Shown piece after piece: positions 49,032 through 61,300 of a DNA stretch of 64,000 bases. Source of the stretch: Anaeramoeba flamelloides (Eukaryota > Metamonada > Anaeramoebidae); assembly GCA_027625915.1 (NCBI GenBank), contig JANTQA010000076.1:1178001-1242000 (forward strand), read 5' to 3'. Under the pieces are notes generated by a model. That model was not told the DNA's origin. It was given only the letters and a program-made list of their open reading frames with translations, and searched no databases. How positions within the stretch are numbered: the stretch's first letter is position 1; every line of letters starts with the position of its first letter. Position numbers and translations under genes: made by a program.

Positions 49032-50447
49032 TCAACTACATTTTCATTTGGTTAATTGTTTTGTAAAAAAAGCAAAAAAAAAAAATATTATTTTCAACAA
49101 AAAAAATTTTTTTTTGTTGAAAATTTTCTTTTTTTCAAAAACTTTTTTTTGCTTAACATTTTAGACGTTTTGATTAGTTTTTGAGTGTGTTTTTCAACAT
49201 AATTTTTCTGTTGAAGAAATAACTTTGGAAATTTTTCGAAATGAAACCCCAAAAAATCAAAAAATTAAAAGTAAAAAAATTTTTCATCATAAAAACATTA
49301 TTACAAGAAATTTAAAAATACTATTTTAACAAATTTTATAAGAACACAAAAATCACTAAAATAGCTTGGAAATCATTTTTTAAGTGTTAAACACAAAAAT
49401 TTTAAAGGTGTCGAAAAAAAGAAAGAAAAAGGAAAAAATTATTTTGTTTTGTATTTTCTTCTTTAAAATACAAAATAATGATCAAAATTAGGTTAATTGT
49501 TTTCGAGTTTTTGATTTTTCAATGGCTTTTCTCTTGGTTAGAGAGAACTAAACAGACAAATAATTTGGAAAAAGTTCGTTTGCATTAACAAAATTTTTAT
49601 TTTTGGAGAATTAAACGGAATACAATTTTACTGTTATAAAGATCACTTCTTCAGAAAATTGTTGTTCTATAATTGAATTATGTGAAACCTTTTCAAAAAT
49701 TCAAAAATTTTTGATCAAGACATAATTCTCATTTCTCCCAATATCTAAAACATAAAATTTAAGATTTCAATTTGGCAATTATATTATTCAAGACCAAAAG
49801 TGTTTAAATCAAAACAAAATGATAAAACCTCAAAAAAATATTCAACTTATTAAAAAAAATTATTTTCAAAAATTTTACAAATATTTTTTTAAAAAATTAG
49901 TTAATAATTGGAAAATTTTATTTTTTTTCTTACTTTATTAAATTCAAATTAAGTTCAACTTCAACAATGGATTCTTTTCTGTTTCTTTTAATTTCTGAGT
50001 CTTGTCTTGAATTTAATTCGAAAATCACAATTTCTGCAACTTTTTATAATAATTTTTTAATTTACTTCTTCATTTTGAGCTCTTTTTGACCTTTTAGATT
50101 TTAATCATCAAAATCAACAACTTTTATTCATTTCAAAAAATTCCATTTTTGGCAGGTAAAAAGAAAAAAAGTGTGCAAGTTTCTCAAAATCATAGGTATA
50201 ATCGAAATACAAGAGAAACAAAATAATAAGTTGATCGTTGGGTAACCATTAACTTTTAAGATTTAGTATTAATTCAAGAAAAAAAATTTTTTTTTTCAAC
50301 AATTTTCTTTTCAACTTTTTCATTTTTTTTTTAATTACTTTTTTTGAATTCTTTTTCAATAAAATCCTCCTTATACCTCATAACCAAAAACGATTTTTTC
50401 CTTCATTCTTTAAAAACTCAAAACAAAAAACGATTTAAAAAACTTTA
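49032..50447. other. Head-to-head region between HMG-CoA synthase relic and squalene synthase
   Basis: This would be a shared promoter region if the relic was once active. No gene was seen. A near-perfect palindrome TTTTCAACAAAAAAAA and its complement lies at 49091-49123. The last 200 bp before the squalene synthase start are T- and A-rich tracts. Confidence 0.5.
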
Positions 50448-51701
50448 ATGATGATTTTAATCTTATCCTTCTTCGTAATTATTACCTTGGTCCTTCTCAA
50501 ATACAAGAAAAAGCTCTTTCCAACAACAACTGCTCAAAAGGCTATCACAATAAAAAATGCCACTGGCGAATGGAAATGGGACTTGCTCAAGAAAACAAGC
50601 CGAAGCTTTGCGATTGTCATTCAGGAATTGGACAAGGAAATTCGCGAGGTCGTGTGCATTTTCTATTTGGTCCTCAGGGCACTTGACACAGTTGAGGACG
50701 ACATGGAAACAATCCAAGACTTGGGGTACAAAATCGATTTGCTGAAACGATTCCATACCTTATTTAGCATCCAGAACGACAATAAGGATCAAGAATTTGT
50801 TGCTGATCAAGCTCTCGAAAAGTATTTAAAAATGGATCCAATCACCGTTAAGGAATTGTTTGATATTCAAAAATGCGGTGTGAATGATCACGAAAGGGAA
50901 TTGCTCACCGACATTAAATACCTCATTGAAGATTTCAACAAATTGGACGCCAAATACCAGCAAGTGATTGTCAGGATCTGCGCCGAGATGGGCGAAGGGA
51001 TGGCCGAAACGGTACTCAAGGGCGAAGTCAACATACTGAATGTGAAGGAACTTGACAAGTATTGTTATTATGTAGCAGGCCTTGTCGGTATTGGCCTATC
51101 AGAGCTGTTTGTGCTTTCTGGCCTCCAATCAAAGAGCACTTTGGAAACAATGAAAAAAAACTCCATTGCGATGGGCCTCTTTTTACAAAAGACAAATTTA
51201 ATTCGAGACATCTACGAAGACGTCCCAGATAATAGGATCTTCTGGCCTTCAGAAATTTGGAGCAAATATGCCGACTCGCCCCAAGAATTGGTTAAATTGA
51301 GTCAAAGCAGTTACAAATTGCATAAGGGCAAATCACTCGCTTGCCTCAACGAAATGGTGGCAAACGCTCTTCAGCATATCCCCGACACTCTAAGCTATTT
51401 GAAAGTGATCGAAAACAGCACAGTTTTCAGATTCTGCGCAATCCCTCAGGCTATGGCAATCGCAACTTTAAACGAAGTAACTAACAACTCGAAAGTCTTC
51501 AAGCAAAACGTCAAAATTCGAAGAGACTTTACTTTACGGATTTTCCATTCAATGAAAAACTTTGAGAAATGTCAATCTTTTTTTGAGAAATACAATGAAA
51601 AAATAATTCGAAAAATCGACCAGAAAAATGTCATCAAAAACAAGAAACAAAATGAAATCCATGTTAACTCCCCTAATTTATCTCAAAAAAAAATATTTTA
51701 A
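50448..51701 (+). CDS. Squalene synthase (farnesyl-diphosphate farnesyltransferase)
   Basis: It joins two farnesyl diphosphates to presqualene diphosphate and reduces this to squalene, the first committed sterol step, at the ER membrane. The gene is intronless, 417 residues (human 417). Motifs: TSRSFAIVIQELDKEIREVV; first Asp-rich motif DTVEDD (80-85); DKYCYYVAGLVGIGLSELF; GLFLQKTNLIRD and YEDVPDNRIFWP with the second Asp-rich motif D254-D258; FCAIPQAMAIATLNE. All catalytic motifs are present. Unusually, residues 1-18 are a hydrophobic helix followed by KYKKK, while the C-terminus is hydrophilic (NSPNLSQKKIF). Animal and fungal enzymes are anchored by a C-terminal helix and lack an N-terminal one. 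The ATG pair at 50448 is kept because the hydrophobic segment is in frame and stops precede it. Base composition is less AT-rich than the flanks. Confidence 0.95.
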   Translation: MMILILSFFVIITLVLLKYKKKLFPTTTAQKAITIKNATGEWKWDLLKKTSRSFAIVIQELDKEIREVVCIFYLVLRALDTVEDDMETIQDLGYKIDLLKRFHTLFSIQNDNKDQEFVADQALEKYLKMDPITVKELFDIQKCGVNDHERELLTDIKYLIEDFNKLDAKYQQVIVRICAEMGEGMAETVLKGEVNILNVKELDKYCYYVAGLVGIGLSELFVLSGLQSKSTLETMKKNSIAMGLFLQKTNLIRDIYEDVPDNRIFWPSEIWSKYADSPQELVKLSQSSYKLHKGKSLACLNEMVANALQHIPDTLSYLKVIENSTVFRFCAIPQAMAIATLNEVTNNSKVFKQNVKIRRDFTLRIFHSMKNFEKCQSFFEKYNEKIIRKIDQKNVIKNKKQNEIHVNSPNLSQKKIF

Positions 51702-52310
51702 ATATGTATTTTTTTTTAACTTCTTTTATTTTTTAATTTTTGTCATATAAACTAACCTCTATTTTCTTGATTCATATAATTAAAAATAAATTTAAATTTA
51801 TTTTTTTATTTAATTTTTTTTTTTTGTTATCTTTCAGAGTGTTTGATATTTTTAAAGTTTTTGAAAATTTAGATATTGTCCCCCACTTTTTTTAGCCTCA
51901 GGAATTGATTTTGTACTTTTGAAAATTCTTATCATTTTAAAATTATTTTTAAGATAGAATGATAATTACTTCAAAATTTTTACTTTTCATTTTTATGGAA
52001 AATTTTTAAATATTATTTTCGATGAATTCTGTTAAACACATTACTGAAACAATTATGTTGGAAATGGATCTTTTTTTAAAAAAAAAAAAATTCACCCAGA
52101 TATAAAATTTAATGATCTCATTCTGAAATCATTTACAATCTAGTATTTTCAAGAGACTCAGATAAAAAGTAATCACATTTATGTTACATCTGTCAATGTT
52201 AAATAGAAAAAAAAAAAAAAAAAATACTTTATAGATTGACTTCCGAAACTAAAATATTGGAACAATTTGATGGTTATTGTTTCTTATATAAAACCATTTA
52301 TTTGGAAACG

Positions 52311-52322
52311 CCCCCCCCCCCC
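52311..52322 (+). repeat. Run of 12 C in AT-rich DNA
   Basis: An uninterrupted C tract following GGAAACG. Shorter G or C tracts occur at 29635-29642 and 36945-36953. Confidence 0.9.
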
Positions 52323-52422
52323 ACTTTTCGAGGTACCTTTAGAGCTGGAAACTTTTCATACTTAAAAATAGATTTAATTTCAAAATATAAATGTTTTTTA
52401 TTTAAATATTGATTTCAAACTA

Positions 52423-52946
52423 AACCCCAATTCAAAATTTTTAACACACCAAAATTCGATTTGTGAAAAAAAAAACTTATTTAACCACTTCTCGAAGATT
52501 TACCAAATTAGAACCATTCACCAATTGAAATGTTAACACCTTTTTATAAAATAAAATACTCACAAAACAATAAATAAATAATTATCAATACAAATAAATC
52601 ATGGGTGTGTTAAAAATTTTGGAGAGAGCAAAACAAAAAAATACATTAGTAAATTTGTTTAAATTCTATTAGGAATATTGATCGATCAAAGGTTAGATAC
52701 TACCAACTAATTTTATTTGAGTTCTTCTATTTGGAACAACTCGACTTTAACATAATATAAACCTTTTAGAAAAATTTTGATCCAACGAAGCAAATTACGT
52801 AATTCAAACAATGAAAGGAAAACAAAAACTAAAAGATGAAAAAATGATTATCATATTTTACAAAAATCAAAATTATCTCAAATTTCAATGAAATTGTATT
52901 ATTGTGATTGTTTGGAACGTTTTAGCTGTGTGGAAAATTTTGAATT
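52423..52946 (-). mobile_element. About 525-bp MITE, inverted copy of 30115-30648
   Basis: The ends AACCCCAATTCAAAATTTTT and (complement) AAATTCAAAATTTTCCACAC are flanked by TA. Almost the whole length aligns in reverse complement with 30115-30648, including TATTGATCGATCAAAGGTTAG. Confidence 0.75.
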
Positions 52947-55083
52947 TTAGTTTAATTTCAGGTCAAAATTATTTAATACAATAAAATTAAAAATATCCAG
53001 ATTTAAACATTCAATTTGATATAATAATTATATAAAAAAATATATCAATCAATGATATTTTACAACTTGTTGCTTTATAATAATATAAAATTTAATATTT
53101 TTTTCCTTTTGTGTAAGTTTCTCCTATTGAATTTTTGTTAATTTTTTTAAAAAAAATTGATTATCGTATTGGGACTATGATAAAAACTCCACGGTGGAAA
53201 GATTATTGTTTGTAATTAATAATCTAAATTTATATTTTCACATTTTTATATAAAACCTTTTTGAAAAAAAATATAATTAATTTTGTTGTGAATTTGTTTT
53301 TAATTTTTTCTAACAGAGGAAAAACTGTCAAATTATAATAAATAATTCAACAATCTAAGCAATTCCAAAATAATTAAAAATATCTAACACCAATCAAACC
53401 AATCAATATTTAAAAAAAATTCCAGAAACTCGGAATTGGAAAATTGCTTTTTATATTTAGTAAATTGTTAGAAACTTGCTAAAACTACCCCGATTGAAAA
53501 AACGTATAATATATTGTTTGAAATTTATCCCGATTAAAAGTAAGGAATTAGAGAATTCTTAATTTATGATTGGAATTAAAAGATATTTTTTGGTTTTTTA
53601 ATATTATTTATTATAGTGAAAGCACTTTAATTTTTTGACACATACACACACCTGTAAATGCTTTATATACACAAACACACACATTTAATTAAAATCCCAT
53701 TAATAGAGTTAAACTTGTGATGACTATAAAAATATTGGGATGAAAAATAACGAGGGTATAATATCTGATAGTTTATATTTGTTTTTAATTAGCATTTTTT
53801 AAAACTAATTATTTCTATTTAAGTAAAGAAATGATCAGAAAAAAATCTATATTAAAAAAATTTGAAAAAATAAAGGAATTAAATCAATAATAAGATCAAG
53901 TGTTTTTTTTTTTGTATTTATCTTTAATTATGGTTGATCTATCGATCGATCATTAAAATCAACAAATTGTCATAAATAAACGGAAAAAAACAGTTTCTCT
54001 ATCTCTAGTGGTATTATATAATTTCATAAATCAGAAAACTTCAAAAGCTTTTGCCCCCCTGTGTTTTTCAAAGAATTTTTTATAGGTTAAATCATTTTTC
54101 TTGATTTTATACAAGTTTAAAGGAAAGTAGATCCTTATAAAAGATTTTTATATCAACATACCGGCTGTATCATTAATTATCAAGATCGTTTCAAAATTGA
54201 TTTCGTCCATTGATTAATTTAATTTATATTTAAATGTTGTATTGTACTTAAAACTTATGAAAATAGTGTAGGTCTTTTAAGAATTGATTACTATTAATCA
54301 TATTAATTCATATTATTTCCCAATTTTTGTTTATTTACCTTATAAACACGATACCCACCTTTGATAAAATATATCTATTAACTATTCGGGTTTATTTTAT
54401 AACTCTATTAGTTATTATTATTATTTTTTTTTAATTCTTACATTTTAGTGTGATTTATACTTTGGTTAATAATAAATAACTAATTTTCTCTTTTTCAATA
54501 AATTTATATGGTGTAAATCTTGGTATGTGGATTATTGTGATTTTAGATTTTTTATCAGATAAAATTAGATTAAACACAAAATTATTTTTTACCATAAATA
54601 CGCTTTTATTTGTCAGATAATATAGTTTTCTTGAAAATTACTCATTATATCAAATATCTTAATATTTTAAACATGGTTATATATCTTTTGTTTTTTTGTA
54701 TGAATTTGAGAAAATATTTACTATAATTTTTGCGATTGGGTGATATTTATAACACCCATAAAATTTGAAAAATATTCTAATTTTCAATATATGAGTCGAA
54801 TTACTTGGGTAATTATTCCTGGAAGTTGTGAGGATCTTACAGGAAAGAATGAGAAAAAATCGTAAAAAAATGAGAAAAATTCCTAAAAGTTTTTTTTTTT
54901 TTGTTCTTTTTTATTCTTTAAAGCTAGATGAGTATTGTAAATTCGAAATAAAATTATTAAAAGTAATTAATCTCAACTAAAAAATTAAAATTTTCTAAAT
55001 TAGAACATATTTGAAAAGTTATTTCCTTCATTCTAATTAAACCATCAAAATAAACAGCATTGGCCAATAACAACAACCTTTGA

Positions 55084-55087
<4 letters not shown>

Positions 55088-55117
<30 letters not shown>
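55088..55117. repeat. (TA)n microsatellite
   Basis: About 15 uninterrupted TA units. Confidence 0.95.
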
Positions 55118-55118
<1 letters not shown>

Positions 55119-57568
55119 CCGGTTAATTAAGTTATTGAGAAAATTCACAATTCTCTTATATTTTTTATAATTTGAGGCTTTAATGAAATTATCAAACATT
55201 TATATCTTAAATAAATATAAAAAAAGAGAAAAAAACAATAATATTCATAACCAGTTGATTATTATCTAATAAAAAATTTTTTTCTGGAAATAATCACTAT
55301 AAATAGTCTTAGAAAATAGATAATTTTTTATCATTTTTTTAAATTTTCGTTCAAAAAAATTATAAATGCATATTTATCAATTAATGATTATATCCGATTT
55401 TTTAGATAAATAAACCCATTCCATAAAAAAATCAAAATGTGATCTAAAAAAGCATCAAGTTAAAAAACATTGAATCTGAGATTCTGTATTAAATTTTTTT
55501 TTGGTATTATAGATGTTATTGTGAAAATTGTGACCGATAAAAAGCCCCATATGCGCTTTTTTTAATTATATCGTTTTGGGTTATCGGTTTTACAAAATAT
55601 TTCTTATTATCACAGTTATTTTGTTTTTTTAATTAAGAATTAAGATCTTAAATAACGATCAAAAATTTATTTTAGATTTCAAAAATGTAACCTTAGTCAT
55701 AATGAAATATTGTAAAAAAATTGAGAAAAAATTCTTAAAAGTTTCCAAACAAATATTTGAACCCTTGAAAAAAAAAAGAAAGAAAAAAAAAATTAACAAT
55801 TATTTTATCTATTTATATAAATTATTAAAGTTTAAAATTCTATAAAAATTATAAATTTAGTTTTAATTTTAATAAATATTTTTAAAATAAAAATCAATAA
55901 ATAAAGAATATTTTTTGAGTTCACAAAATGTTTCCATTTTTTGTTTTTATTGAATCAGACATTTATTAATAGGGAATAAAATATTACAATAAATACAAGG
56001 GAATCAGTTTTTATCAATATTTTCCACTTTTAAAATCTTCTTAGATGAATTTTCCTTAAAAAACATCAAAAATATTTTATTCTGATTCCCTGCAATCCAA
56101 GAAGAATTACATTGTGTGTGATAAAAATTATATTAAAAGAAAAAGATTCATTTAATTTCATTACATACTTTAATAATTTTTTACATGTATAAAACATAAA
56201 AAGGTTAATAATGGTAACACGATCATTAAAACAAATATTACAAGAAGAAAAACCTCAAATATTTATTTTTTTGATAAAGATTTGGATTCTCTTAAATAGT
56301 TCTTTTTTAAGAAAAATTATTATTATTAAATCATAAGAATGATGAGAAGTCTATGAAAAACCGAATGTAAACAAGATATGAGTTTAGAATAATTATTCCA
56401 ATAAAAAAGAATTATTTGATATTTTTTTTGAAAAAGAATCAAAATGTGAACTATGAGTATTTTAATTCTTGATGTTCAACTATTTTCCAAAAATTTGGAA
56501 GCACTTTATAATATTAAAAGAAGCTGTTTTGCGCGTTTATCGCAAATTATTTAAAAAAATATTTTCAAATTTTTGGAACCAGATCATTTTTTCTAATTTT
56601 GAAAATTTTAGTTTTGCTTTTTCATATTTTTGTTTTTCTTTTGTTTTTCTTTTGTTTTTCTTTTGTTTTTCTTTTTTTTTTTCTTTATTTTTTTCTTTTT
56701 TTTTGTTTTTTTGTATTTTCCTTTTCGTTTTTTTTTTTGTAAAAGATCAAGTGGAAAAAAAAAAGATCTTCGAAAAGACAAATAATCACTATGAAAATTG
56801 AGACTCTATAGTATCTTTTAAAATGAATTTAATTCTCCACTAAAAATCTTCTTCTTGTTCTTTTTTTCGGTGAAAGTCGAGTAATAAAAAAATTGGTAAT
56901 GTTCATTTCAAAAATTGTGACTCACTTTTTTTCAGTTTTTGGTTTTATTTTTTTTTTCTAATTTTTATAATATCAGGTTTTTATATATTTTGAATGATTT
57001 AAAAGTGAATTACAAATCAGATTTAATTTTTTGTTGTTATTGAATACTAAAGGATATTTTTTTTTTTTCAATTTATTATTTCAGGTTAGTCACAATTTTT
57101 GAAATGGTTTTGAGATGATTTTTATATTCCTAAATTTGAAAAAAATATTTTATTTTTTTTGGAATTAATTATTTTGGTTGGTTGGGATATTTTTTATAAA
57201 AAAAAAAAAAAATGAAGAAGTAGGAAGAATTAGAAGAAAATCAAGAAAAAGAAAAAGAAAAAATTATATTTAGTCATAATATTAACAAATGAAATAATGT
57301 GAAATCATAATTAAATCATTAAAATATTTGACCAATAAATATTATTATTTTAGATATATCGAATAATAGTTATTATTTTTCAAAAAACAAGATAATTTTT
57401 TCGTACACGTCATCAAAAATGATTTTAGTTTTGAAAAAAAAAACTTTGGTTTTTAAAAAATAATTTGGTATTGTGACAGAAAAAAAAATTTTTATAAGAG
57501 GCTTTGTATAAGAATTAAAAAAAAGTCTAAAATGAATTGTACAAAAACAAAAAAAAATAAAAAATTTT

Positions 57569-58399
57569 TTATTTAAATTTTCTTGTCTGCTTTATACAAT
57601 TAAAACATATCTTGTTTGGATTTTTAGAATATTGTTTTAATGTTAGCCCAACATTTTGAGCACAAAAGATGTCATTACAAATGAAGTATCTATTTATACG
57701 TTTCTTTTTTTCGTGACTAAAATGATTGATTTTAATTTTTTTGAGGTCTGTTTGGGGGCTTGACAGTTTCAATTTTTTGCATATGGGGCTACATTTATGT
57801 TTACTTTTGAAATATTTAATAAAGCTTTTTTTTGACTGTTTGTGACCAATTTGCATATTGCTTTGCTTCTGATAGTGGTCCAATGTGATAATTTTTGGAG
57901 AAGAATAAATTCCGCCCTTTAGATTATGTGGAGTTAAGTTGAACCCTTTTTTAGTTCTGACGAACATTGTTTTGTTTGATCTAAGGAATGCATAATGCTC
58001 AAATGCAATCAACTCTTCCATTTTGATCTTATTTTTTTCATTTGCCTTTGGCGAAAACCAATTATATTTTTCCCAACGGCAACCATCTTCTTTGAATGGT
58101 TCTGCTATTAAGACATAATTATGATGTGGACTTTTCTCTGTTTTGAATTCGATAACCATTTTGTTTAAATAATCAATAGAATACCGCGAGTTTAAGTTGT
58201 TCCATTCCTTGATATATTGAGTTATCTTGGTATGGTTTTTAATTTCTGCTCTATACCTCCTAAATTGTTCCTTTATCGAAAGATCTCTATATTTTAAATT
58301 GATTTTACCAATTAGCCGTTTCCCATTTTCAAGTTGTAATAAAAAGATATCATTGCTCGTTGTTTGTTGATAACAATAGGGCAAAACCGCGAGAGTCAT
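57569..58399 (-). CDS. Alpha-kinase-like domain (3' part of the vWFA/alpha-kinase gene)
   Basis: 276 residues from the first ATG, but probably the C-terminal half of the preceding gene: the same frame is open upstream across the A-run to about 58497. Alpha-kinases (myosin heavy chain kinase, EF2 kinase, Dictyostelium VwkA) are atypical kinases. Matching features: GKRLIGKINL (ATP-site Lys32), VLIAEPF and RWEKYNW (family EPFxxGxxxKYNxN), LIAFEHYAFLRSNKTMFV (AFSHFxxxxSxxxLxV), FNLTPHNL (LTDPQI), and HKCSPICKKLKL (zinc-binding HxCxxxCxxL). The DLQG aspartate is replaced (RTKKG) and the LTDP aspartate is Pro, so catalysis is doubtful and I predict a pseudokinase. The frame ends in TAA. Confidence 0.75.
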   Translation of the reverse strand: MTLAVLPYCYQQTTSNDIFLLQLENGKRLIGKINLKYRDLSIKEQFRRYRAEIKNHTKITQYIKEWNNLNSRYSIDYLNKMVIEFKTEKSPHHNYVLIAEPFKEDGCRWEKYNWFSPKANEKNKIKMEELIAFEHYAFLRSNKTMFVRTKKGFNLTPHNLKGGIYSSPKIITLDHYQKQSNMQIGHKQSKKSFIKYFKSKHKCSPICKKLKLSSPQTDLKKIKINHFSHEKKKRINRYFICNDIFCAQNVGLTLKQYSKNPNKICFNCIKQTRKFK

Positions 58400-61300
58400 T
58401 TCTTTTTTTTTGAATTTAAATGAATTTTGTTTTTTTTGGTTTTTGTTTTTTTTTTTTTTTTTTTTTTTTTTACCCCTACTTCGTCCCGATAATAAAAACA
58501 GTCAACCTTTTCATAACGGGGAATGGCTTTAAGTGTATTCATGGTATTTAAATCATGGAAAATATCACGATAATGATATTTATAATAATTAGAGATATTA
58601 TCGAGAATTTCTTTATTTTTAAATTTTTTATCATTTTTGATATTAAATAGTTTGAAATGTTTTTGATCTTGATTGGGGTGTGTATTAAGATTCGATTTAT
58701 TATAAATTTTCTTAGGTATATAATCAAATATTTCCGTCCATAAATCAGAAAAATGATTATAATCTAAAATATTAACAATATTATTAGTCTCATAATCATA
58801 TAAATTAACGGTATTATTATTTTCTTGATTAATCATTCCTTTATTTTTACTGGTAATTTTTTGATTGTTGTTACTGGTATTATTTTGATTTTCATCATCT
58901 CTCTCTTTCACCTTTCCCTTCTCTTTCTTCTTTTGCTTCTCATTCTCTTTCTCATTATCATTCTCATTCTCATTCCCCTTCTCCTTCCCATCCCCATTCT
59001 CATTCTCATTCTCATTCTCCTTCTCATTCTCATTCTCCTTCTCATTCTCCTTCTCCTTCTCATTCTCATTCTCATTCTCCTTCTCATTCTCCTTCTCATT
59101 CTCATTCTCATTCTCCTTCTCATTCTCATTCTTCTCCTCCACATTCTCCTCCTCCTCCTCCTCCTCCTTTCCCTTCTCATTCTCCTTATTTGTATTGTTA
59201 TTTTTATTATCATTATTATCAGTATTGTTTATATTAATTTTATTAATAATTTTAGAGTTAGAATTTCCATAATTTAAAATATTCCTAGTTTTTGTAAGCT
59301 CACCTCTTGTTTTTATTATCAATTTAGGTTTGTAATAATTTCTATAATGAATTGGATTTCTTTTACCATGATTAAATATTTTGTCAATTCCACAAAAATT
59401 TTTTTGCAAATTAATTTTCTCCCTATTTTTAATTTTTTCTTTATTCATAAGTTCAATCATATAGTATCTAATATTTTTTTTTCTCAAAAGCAAGATATCA
59501 TTGAGATGTCTTTTTTTTAATTTATACCTTCTATTTTGCTTCTCTGTATTACAAAAATGATATATTGATGTTAATTTGCCATTCCCCCATGAAAAATTTG
59601 CCACGGCTTGTAATGCATCATAGATATGAAACCTTTGCTTTTTTTGTAACCTTCTTCTCACCCATTCATCAGAAGAAAAGTTTTTATAATAAATGTTTCG
59701 ATTTTTTGCATTTTGAGAAAAATAGTTAATATAGGAGTAATCTAAAGAAACTGGCGAGCCTTCTAACATTTGAATAATTTGGTTCATTTTGTTGACGATT
59801 AATTCTTTTAAATTGAGGAAATCGGAAAAAGATGAATCAATAAGAAAGCAAATTTTATGAACAAACAATGATCCATCAATGTGCTTAATGTAATATTTTT
59901 TTCGTTTTGTTTCTCTTTGGTTTTTTGCTGGCTTTTGATTCTGATCATAAAATAACCTGAGATTATATTGTTGGTCCCGAAAGCTATCGTTTTCAAAATA
60001 GTTTGGGTCAGATTTTTGCCGAATCAAATGTGTTGCCTTATTTTTATTTTTTCTTTTGATCGTCTCTGATTGGATGGAAAGAATCCGATCATAGGCTATA
60101 TATAATTTTTTTAAATTCCTTACCGCCTTGATCTGTTGTTCCACCTTTTGATTTCCAGTCCTGAGGAAATTTGTTTTGCGGTTTTCATTAAAGATCTCGT
60201 TTTCGTTGTCAATGATAATATGGTAGTCATTGTTTTGTATTGTTTCGTCTTTGTTAGTAAAATCAGTCTTTGAACGTGCGCCTTGGCCGTTGACCTGCAA
60301 AGTTTTCGAGTCAAGCAAATCCTGTTGGTTGTTGGCTTTGTTTGCTTTGTTTGACTTGGTTTTTGTTATTGTTTCGAGCAAGCGTCCTTGCTCAGATGGC
60401 TTTGTGCTTCGAAGGTTTTGGTTTTTTGTTAGATTTTGTTGTGTTGAAGAACCTGCCTTTGTGTGGTAATAGTTTTGTTGAATTTGTGGTTTTGTTTCTA
60501 TGTGTTTTTGTTTTTCTTTTTCTTTGTTTTTTTGTTTTTCAGTTTCATTTCCGTTTTGTTTTTGGATTTGGCTTTGTTGCACTTGCACTTGTTCTTGTTC
60601 TTGTTCTTTTTCTTTTGGCAAAAAATTGTTTTCAAGATACTTGTTTGTTGTTTCTTCCTTTTTGCTTTTGAGCAAAAAGAATTCTTCTGTTAGGTTGTAA
60701 ATTAATTTGTATACATCAACTAACTCCCTTGATTCGCTTTGAAACTTCATCACTGGATCCTTTAAAGAAAATTTTTGTTTTAATGTTTGCCGTAGGTTAT
60801 GTAAAGTGTAGCTAAACCCAATTTTGACGCCCTTTGTTTGGTGCAAAAATCGCATCCCCTGTGTGTTCAAATTTCTGGTATAAATCTCCTCCTCGCTCAG
60901 GATCTGGTAAGGGTTCTTCGTTACTTTTGTTTTGCTTCGCTCTGAAAGCAAGATCCAAAGATCTAAATCCACGTTCTGCCTGATGTTAACCAAGTAAAAG
61001 GCCTTTTCCTTGATTTTGTCTTGGTTCTTTTTGTTGATCGCAAACGGTAAACCGGCAATAAAGCGCCCCAAATTCTTGAAGTGGTGCGAGATCCTGACGA
61101 GCGTAACTGGCTGCTCGGTAAGATTGTCGAATTCCTCACGAAGCCCGTCAACTGTGATCGGTGTAAGCATCTTGCTAATGGTGGTTTTGGTGCTTATGCC
61201 TTTTTTCCAAAGAACGTCAACATAAAACCGTGAGTCCTTCTTTTTTGGTTCAATCTTTGAATCATTGTCAATAGGTTCCAATTTGGACGTTACACCGAGA

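Larger units (their letters stand above)
51702..57568. other. 5.9-kb interval without a recognised gene
   Basis: No gene was recognised on either strand. It holds a run of 12 C at 52311-52322, the MITE at 52423-52946 and a (TA)n run at 55088-55117. A small frame at 56469-56801 is a Phe-rich product of T-rich DNA. Confidence 0.55.

Noticed and set aside
56469-56801. 110-codon Phe-rich plus-strand frame
   Set aside because: The hydrophobic part is a translation of T-rich DNA (TTTTCTTTTG repeats). No conserved motif was seen.
58825-59277. 150-codon Leu/Ile-rich plus-strand frame resembling a membrane protein
   Set aside because: Shadow of the Lys/Glu/Asn repeats of the vWFA gene.
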